From an uncultured Megasphaera sp. (GTDB lineage: Bacteria; Bacillota; Negativicutes; Veillonellales; Megasphaeraceae): a stretch of 9,459 nt of DNA. How positions within the stretch are numbered: position 1 is the stretch's first letter; the number at the start of each line of letters is the position of its first letter. The notes below the pieces were generated by a model. It was not told the origin of the DNA and ran no database searches. It saw only the letters and a program-made list of their open reading frames with translations. This document shows, piece after piece, positions 5,151 through 9,459 of this stretch. The translations under genes were made by a program, and so were the position numbers. Location of the stretch: the NCBI GenBank assembly GCA_902464195.1, contig CABQJB010000071.1:1-9459 (forward strand). The letters run 5' to 3'.

Positions 5151-6125
5151 TTAATGAGTAGGAACACTCGATTTATCGACAGACAGGGCGCGGGCCTTTT
5201 CTTCGGCTTTTTCATCGCGGCGCGAGAAGAAATTGGCCACGATGGACCCGGAAATATTGTGCCATACACTGAAGATAGCACCGGGAATGGCCGCTGCCGG
5301 GTTGAAATATAAGACGGCCAGGGATGCCGCCATGCCGGAATTCTGCATACCCACTTCGATGGCTACGGTCCGGGATTTGCGCGAATCGAGGCGGAACAAT
5401 TTGGCCATGCCATAGCCCAGGGCCAGGCCAAAGACATTGTGCAGGATGACGATAGCCGCCATGAGCAGGCCGACGTCAAAGAGACGCGACGCACTGAGAG
5501 ATACGACGCAGCCGACAAGGATGACAATGGTGACAACCGATACGACAGGCATGGCCGGCAGGACTTTTTCGACGCCGCGGGCAAAGAAATGATGAGCCGC
5601 CAAACCGAGCAGGACCGGTACCAGGACCATTTCCGCAATGGAAATCATCATGGATACGAAGGAAACATGAATCCAGGCGCCTGCCAGGAACCAGGTCAAG
5701 GTAGGCGTCACGATAGGTGCCAGGAGCGTCGTCGACATGGTCATAGAGACAGACAGGGCGACATCACCCTTGGCCAGATAAGAAATGACATTCGATGCCG
5801 TCCCGCCCGGGCAGGTCCCGACGAGGATGACACCAATGGCCAGTTCCGGCGGCAAGGCAAAGATGCGAACCAGGGCCCAGGCCACCAAGGGCATGATGAG
5901 GAATTGGGCGAAGACACCAATGAGGACTTCCCAGGGCCGCTTGAAGACGGTCTTGAAATCCTGCACGGTCAGGGTCATGCCCATGCCGAACATGACGATT
6001 CCCAGCAGCCAGCCGACATAGGGCTTGATCCACTGCATGGTCTGCGGCCATACAGCGCCGACGATACCGATGAGGACGACGAAAATGGCCATGTTGTTTA
6101 CCAGAAAATCACAACACTTTTTCAA
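5151..6125 (-). CDS. panS: BASS-family sodium symporter, probable pantoate/ketopantoate importer (PanS-like)
   Basis: A 324-residue polytopic membrane protein of the bile acid:sodium symporter family, with about ten hydrophobic segments. Family signatures are GTCPGGTASNV (103-113) followed by SYLAKGDVALSVSMTMSTTLLAP, and EVGMQNSG (257-264), both in the crossover helices that bind Na+ in this fold. Substrate is inferred from context: it lies 27 nt upstream of panC, and Salmonella PanS, a BASS member, imports ketopantoate. I chose the TTG at 6125, eight bases after GGGAGG. Upstream in-frame codons lie in the leader terminator, and the ATG at 6092 has no RBS. The C-terminal tail (about 35 residues) is charged and cytoplasmic-like. 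Without the panC neighbour the substrate would be unassignable. Confidence 0.85.
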   Translation of the reverse strand: MKKCCDFLVNNMAIFVVLIGIVGAVWPQTMQWIKPYVGWLLGIVMFGMGMTLTVQDFKTVFKRPWEVLIGVFAQFLIMPLVAWALVRIFALPPELAIGVILVGTCPGGTASNVISYLAKGDVALSVSMTMSTTLLAPIVTPTLTWFLAGAWIHVSFVSMMISIAEMVLVPVLLGLAAHHFFARGVEKVLPAMPVVSVVTIVILVGCVVSLSASRLFDVGLLMAAIVILHNVFGLALGYGMAKLFRLDSRKSRTVAIEVGMQNSGMAASLAVLYFNPAAAIPGAIFSVWHNISGSIVANFFSRRDEKAEEKARALSVDKSSVPTH

Positions 6126-6163
6126 TAAAAAAACCTCCCTATGAGAATCTGGGCAAAAGAAAC

Positions 6164-6197
6164 AAAAAAACACCTTCCGGCACAGACCGAAAGGTGT
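6164..6197 (-). terminator. Intrinsic terminator in the panS-panC leader
   Basis: On the minus strand ACACCTTTCGG (6197-6187) pairs with CCGGAAGGTGT (6180-6170) with one G-U pair and a six-base loop, followed by seven T (6170-6164). It lies about 30 bases upstream of the panS ribosome-binding site and downstream of a predicted promoter, with no convincing gene between them. That makes it a candidate attenuator and not simply a gene-end terminator. Confidence 0.8.
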
Positions 6198-6384
6198 CTA
6201 AGCGACAAACGTCCATACTGGCAGGCGAAATTGTGAAAAATCCCACTTATCTCAGCCCTGCCAACAAATGATGAGCCATCCTTTCTGTCTCGGTCTGAAT
6301 CAGATCCAAGCAGATGAAAAAACCATCTTGAGAAATATCCGAAAAAAAGTATAACTCACGATACGTGATGTTATCTTTTGCCTC
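6164..6384 (-). ncRNA. Candidate cis-regulatory leader RNA (attenuator/riboswitch-like) of panS-panC
   Basis: About 220 nt run from the predicted start near 6384 to the T-tract at 6164. Hairpins visible by eye: 6351-6374 (ATAAC...GTTAT with inner CACG/CGTG), 6292-6307 (GGATCTGA/TCAGACC) and 6220-6262 (GGCAGG/CCTGCC closing stem). CAGACCGA (6297-6290) is exactly complementary to TCGGTCTG (6190-6183), which includes part of the terminator 5' arm and loop. The pairing is extended by AAAGG/CCTTT across a bulge. The same CAGACC is also used in the 6292-6307 hairpin. Terminator, antiterminator and anti-antiterminator are thus mutually exclusive, as in attenuation systems. It is not a riboswitch class I can recognise; the pan RNA motif found before panB/C/D genes should be tested first. 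Confidence 0.5.
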
Positions 6385-6390
6385 GGCCGT

Positions 6391-6419
6391 ATCATACCAT
6401 ATTTAGGAAGGCGATGCAA
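6391..6419 (-). promoter_or_regulatory. Predicted promoter of the panS-panC leader
   Basis: The minus strand shows TTGCAT (6419-6414), a 17-bp spacer and TATGAT (6396-6391). The -10 matches five of six consensus bases and the -35 matches three. Predicted start is near 6384. Confidence 0.5.
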
Positions 6420-6672
6420 TGGCGTTTTCCCATCCTATTAATATGCCCGTAAATTGTATACAGAAGTATAATAGGCAACAAATGCTTTTCCAATTATACT
6501 GAATTCAGCAAAATAAAGCGATGGTTTAAGTCAAATTGTAAATTTTGCAGGATGATTGCAGAATAATAGCAATGTATTCGATATTGTATAAAAAAAAATC
6601 AGGGTCCATTCCGTTTATGCCAAAAAAAGTACATTTTATGTCACGGAGGAATTTTTAAGCACCAACACGAGT
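6420..6672. other. AT-rich divergent intergenic region without a recognisable gene
   Basis: Between the panS-panC leader promoter and the promoter of the LytTR regulator I see no convincing ORF, RNA gene or terminator. The sequence is clearly more AT-rich than its neighbours. It contains a perfect 10-bp palindrome CTGAATTCAG (6499-6508), several ATTGTA words (near 6453, 6534, 6584) and a TATAAT at 6467-6472 without a good -35. It may hold regulator binding sites for the divergent units, but nothing can be assigned. Confidence 0.5.
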
Positions 6673-6678
6673 TATAAT
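6673..6678 (+). promoter_or_regulatory. -10 element upstream of the LytTR regulator
   Basis: A perfect TATAAT lies 52 bases before the ATG at 6731. No good -35 is seen at 16-18 bp spacing (AATTTT at 6650-6655), so the promoter may be weak or activated. Confidence 0.5.
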
Positions 6679-6730
6679 ACACTTGCAAAAGGATGATTGT
6701 TCCCTTACCGTGAACAGAAAGGAGGTACCT

Positions 6731-7462
6731 ATGTTGAGAATTGCCCTCTGCGATGATTTACAAGACCAGTTGGAAATCATGAAAACAGCCGTACAGACTT
6801 ATTACCAGGACAAAACCTCGAATATCGAGATATGCGCCTATAACAACGCCATGAACTTTGTAGACGCCGTGGAAGAAAAGAAAGATTTCGACATCATCTT
6901 ATTGGATATCTGCATGCCCGGCCTGCTGGGAACTGATATCGCCCGTGAAATGAGAAAACAGAAATGTGAGGCAGAAATCATCTTCCTGTCGACGAGCGAC
7001 GAATTCGCCGTCGAAGCCTTCGATATCCGAGCCGCCCACTATCTGACCAAGCCATTTACACAAAAACAATTCGACCAGGCCATGAACCGGGTCATGGACA
7101 CAATCCGCCAGCGGCACAGCAAAAAAATCATCTTCCGCCTCGTCGGCGGCGGCATCCAGGTCGAAGAAGTCAACAACCTGCTCTTCGTCGAAAGCAACGG
7201 CCATGTCCAGCAAGTCCACACCTATGACGGCTCTATGCTGGAAACGCGCCAATCCCTGTCAGCTCTGCTGCAGACCTTTGAATCCATTGTCCCCGGCCAG
7301 TTCGTCTCTCCCGGAAAGGGTTATATCGTCAACCAGTCTGCAATTCACATCATAAAGAGTGAGTACATCGAAGTGAAGGGGCACAAAATTCCCCTGGCCA
7401 AACGAAAATATCGCCAGTTCCAGGAAGATTATTTCAAATTCATTTTCCAAAAAGACGCATAA
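6731..7462 (+). CDS. LytTR-family response regulator (AgrA/VirR-type), orphan
   Basis: 243 residues. The receiver domain spans about 1-120: acidic pair Asp8-Asp9 (ALCDD), phosphoacceptor Asp59 in IILLDICMPG, Ser/Thr87-89 in FLSTS, and Lys107 in LTKPF. The C-terminal LytTR DNA-binding domain spans about 135-240, with FVESNGHVQQVHT, a central basic/aromatic stretch (FVSPGKGYIVN) and IPLAKRKYRQFQEDYFKF near the end. LytTR regulators bind short direct repeats upstream of virulence, adhesin and quorum-sensing genes. The start is the ATG at 6731, with AAAGGAGGT seven bases upstream; the in-frame TTG at 6683 has no RBS. No kinase gene is adjacent in the window. The next gene, 94 nt downstream on the same strand, is a large surface adhesin and is a plausible target or operon partner. 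Confidence 0.93.
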   Translation: MLRIALCDDLQDQLEIMKTAVQTYYQDKTSNIEICAYNNAMNFVDAVEEKKDFDIILLDICMPGLLGTDIAREMRKQKCEAEIIFLSTSDEFAVEAFDIRAAHYLTKPFTQKQFDQAMNRVMDTIRQRHSKKIIFRLVGGGIQVEEVNNLLFVESNGHVQQVHTYDGSMLETRQSLSALLQTFESIVPGQFVSPGKGYIVNQSAIHIIKSEYIEVKGHKIPLAKRKYRQFQEDYFKFIFQKDA

Positions 7463-7556
7463 AAATCCCAAAAAATTCAGCATTTCCGACACGTCTTATT
7501 TTTGTACGCCAAATTAAGGTCCCTGTCAAATCTTTATACAGAAAGGATGCGATAAT

Positions 7557-9459
7557 ATGAATAAGATATTTAAAGTCATCTGGAGTAAATCAAGAAATTG
7601 CTACGTCGTAGCTTCGGAATTAGCCAAAGGCCATACCAAGGCCTCCAGCACAGGAGATAAAACCAGACGCCTGGCCCTGGCCGCCATCACGGCCCTCATG
7701 CTCCTCCCGGTCGGAGGATTTAGCTATGCGGCAGATACCACGACGACGGTAGAGCCAGCAGCCACTGGTTCTACTACGGCGGTAGAAGTTTATACCAAAG
7801 AAGGGATAGATACAGGGATGGAATCCCTGCAGGAAGATATTCAAAAATTTAGTAAGGAAGTTCAAAATGAACTCCAGGCCAATGCTGAGGCCATTAATGA
7901 AGAAGCACGGAAACGGAAATACTCTGTGACTAATCTGGAAAAGGCAGATGCCAACGAAGCTGCAACCCGCGAAGCCGCCGATAATGCCCTCAAGCAGGCT
8001 ATGACAGACCAGAAGACCAGCACGGCCCTTCACATTTCTAGTAGTGGCAATCTAATTGTAGGTACTAAAGAAAACCAGACAGTCAGAGATATGAAAATCC
8101 GTGGGCAATTGACATCTGGAAGTATTTCTACTGGTGACATAACCTCTACTGGTGATGTATCGGTAGCAGGGAAAGTAGAAGCGGAAGCTGTTTACGACGA
8201 TACAACGAAGACCGGAAACTACGTAGTCCAAACCAATAGTGTAGGGGCTAACCTTTCCGCTCTCGATACCCAGGTTAAATCCAATGCCGATGCCATTGAA
8301 GAAGAAGCACGTAAACGCAAATATTCGGTTACCAATCTGGAAAATGCGGATAAACAGCTGCAGACCAATATCGATAATGAAGCAGCAGCCCGTGAAGCTA
8401 AAGACAATGAACTGAACGAACGCATCACGAACGAAGCCAATGCAATCCATGAAACCACGAATAAATTGCAGGATGACCTGAATACGGAAACGGCTGACCG
8501 TAAAGCAGCCGATGCGGCTCTCGACTCCCGGACTACGGCTCTGGAAGATAAGACTGAAGCCATCACCTATGACAAGGATTCCAAGACGGTCATGGTAGAC
8601 GGCAAGCTCACCGCTACCGAAGGCTTCACCGATGGTACGACGAAGGATGGCAAGTATGTGAAGGCTGATAACTATGTAGGCCAGAACCTGAACGCTCTGG
8701 ACCAGGGCCTGCAGGCAGAAACGGCAGCCCGGGAAGCAGCCGATACGACCCTGCAAACCAATATCAACAACGAAGCCGCAGAACGGAAAGCAGCCGATGC
8801 AGCACTGGATGATAAGATTACGGCAGAAGCTTCGGCCCGTGTGGCAGCAGATACCAAACTGGTGGAAGCCGTCAACAGCGGACTGAGCCTGAGCAACGAC
8901 AATGTGTTGCAAAAGAACACCACTACCATTGACGCCCAGGGCAACGTGACCACCTCCAAGACCGATGCCAATGAAATGATCCTGAACAAGGGCAATGACA
9001 ACCAGATTACCCTAAACGAACAGGGTATCAAGGTTGGCACCAACAGCAGTGTTATGAATGCCAACGGTGTCTACACCGGCGGCGATGACTATGCTGCAGC
9101 CAAGGCAGCTATGAGTGCTGACGGCAAGATCAAAGGGGCCAACGGGGCCTTCACCGTGGATGAAAATGGCAATGTCACTTCCAAGGCCACCATCACCGGC
9201 GAAACCGTAAGCGACGGTAAGGGTGCTTCCATGAGCAACGGAACGGTAACCGGCAAGACCCTGACTGATGGGATTGCCACCATTACCAATGGCAACATCA
9301 ACACCAGCGGTTCCATTACCGGCGGCACCGTAACTTCTACGGGCAACATCTCCGCAGTGGGTGACATCCACGCAGGCGGCGCCATTACAGGGGCCAGCGC
9401 TTCCATCCAGGGCGCTCTGACAGCAGGCAGCGCCACCATTACCGGTGACCTGACCGCCG
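7557..9459 (+). CDS. Trimeric autotransporter adhesin (YadA/Hia-like), N-terminal part; runs off window
   Basis: At least 634 residues, open to the window edge. Residues 1-31 (MNKIFKVIWSKSRNCYVVASE...) are an ESPR extended signal-peptide region, a hallmark of type V secretion proteins. A hydrophobic core follows (39-53), with likely cleavage near SYA58|A. The passenger then has coiled-coil segments rich in A-x-R-x-A-A-D units (e.g. EAATREAADNAL, ETADRKAADAAL, EAAERKAADAAL) and linker modules (YDDTTKTGNYV...NLSALD and FTDGTTKDGKYV...NLNALD). A motif EEARKRKYSVTNLE recurs exactly at 115-128 and 249-262. From about residue 445 on it is Gly/Thr/Ser/Asn-rich with short repeats (GTVTGKTL, GSITGGTV), consistent with a trimeric beta-roll or beta-helix stalk. 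The membrane anchor must lie downstream. It mediates surface adhesion. The start ATG at 7557 has AGAAAGGA about ten bases upstream. Confidence 0.9.
   Translation, partial: MNKIFKVIWSKSRNCYVVASELAKGHTKASSTGDKTRRLALAAITALMLLPVGGFSYAADTTTTVEPAATGSTTAVEVYTKEGIDTGMESLQEDIQKFSKEVQNELQANAEAINEEARKRKYSVTNLEKADANEAATREAADNALKQAMTDQKTSTALHISSSGNLIVGTKENQTVRDMKIRGQLTSGSISTGDITSTGDVSVAGKVEAEAVYDDTTKTGNYVVQTNSVGANLSALDTQVKSNADAIEEEARKRKYSVTNLENADKQLQTNIDNEAAAREAKDNELNERITNEANAIHETTNKLQDDLNTETADRKAADAALDSRTTALEDKTEAITYDKDSKTVMVDGKLTATEGFTDGTTKDGKYVKADNYVGQNLNALDQGLQAETAAREAADTTLQTNINNEAAERKAADAALDDKITAEASARVAADTKLVEAVNSGLSLSNDNVLQKNTTTIDAQGNVTTSKTDANEMILNKGNDNQITLNEQGIKVGTNSSVMNANGVYTGGDDYAAAKAAMSADGKIKGANGAFTVDENGNVTSKATITGETVSDGKGASMSNGTVTGKTLTDGIATITNGNINTSGSITGGTVTSTGNISAVGDIHAGGAITGASASIQGALTAGSATITGDLTA
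7899..8351 (+). repeat. Long-spaced direct repeat within the adhesin (EEARKRKYSVTNLE, two copies)
   Basis: Two copies, at about 7899-7949 and 8301-8351, 402 bp apart, encode nearly the same 17 residues (EEARKRKYSVTNLE followed by KAD or NAD). Codons differ at several third positions, so the protein motif is conserved although the DNA has diverged. This points to an old module duplication with selection on the coiled-coil/neck sequence. Confidence 0.75.

Noticed and set aside
6126..6173. Longer panS start at GTG 6173
   Set aside because: These codons lie in the terminator stem and T-tract, and the strong GGGAGG points to TTG 6125.
6220..6262. TPP riboswitch because of a GGCTGAGA-like word
   Set aside because: CTGAGA is present on the minus strand, but the conserved ACCTGATCTGG...CCAGCG part of the thiamine box is absent.
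6164..6384. T-box leader before panS
   Set aside because: No T-box sequence (AANGGTGGNACCGCG) and no specifier-loop features are seen; the downstream genes are not amino-acid related.
7620..9439. Several long minus-strand ORFs opposite the adhesin
   Set aside because: They are antisense shadows of the continuous plus-strand adhesin frame, with low-complexity translations and no RBS.

Overview
The window looks like a diderm Firmicute of the Negativicutes, probably Megasphaera-like. It combines Firmicutes-style strong Shine-Dalgarno sequences and a textbook parS site with a trimeric autotransporter adhesin, which needs an outer membrane. The genus is inferred from gene style, not from a database match.

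Layout. (1) 2-580, plus strand: the C-terminal end of a copper P-type ATPase carrying two HMA copper-binding domains. The second domain has its own RBS and ATG and looks like a fused copZ. A perfect 16-bp parS lies inside this reading frame. (2) 546-2388, minus strand: a copper-type two-component system. Its histidine kinase has a Met/His-rich external loop, and the kinase gene overlaps the ATPase gene tail to tail. (3) 2411-3071, minus: a MNT nucleotidyltransferase/HEPN toxin-antitoxin-type pair directly upstream of, and probably co-transcribed with, the two-component system, with its own extended -10 promoter. (4) 3106-3293: a near-perfect bidirectional terminator, a 7-bp tandem repeat and a dense multi-hairpin repeat element. 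(5) 3294-4179, minus: an exported eight-cysteine protein followed by a four-helix membrane protein with a Met/His tail. They are preceded by three TTCACA-like boxes spaced exactly 11 bp, placed as an OmpR-type activator site would be. (6) 4278-6125, minus: a BASS-family transporter (PanS-like) and pantothenate synthetase panC. They are preceded by a roughly 220-nt leader with an intrinsic terminator and a competing antiterminator pairing. (7) 6198-6730: an AT-rich divergent intergenic region. (8) 6731-7462, plus: an orphan LytTR response regulator. (9) 7557 to the window end, plus: a large trimeric autotransporter adhesin, truncated by the window.

Working model. Regions 1, 2 and 5 form one copper-homeostasis locus: sensing by the Met/His loop, signalling through the OmpR-type regulator, export by the ATPase, and extracytoplasmic sequestration or handling by the Cys-rich and Met-rich proteins. 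The exported Cys-rich protein with the Met-tailed membrane protein, under apparent two-component control, is the best candidate for an undescribed system. Pantoate uptake plus PanC suggests pantothenate synthesis from scavenged pantoate or ketopantoate, under leader-RNA control. All functions are inferred from sequence motifs by eye.
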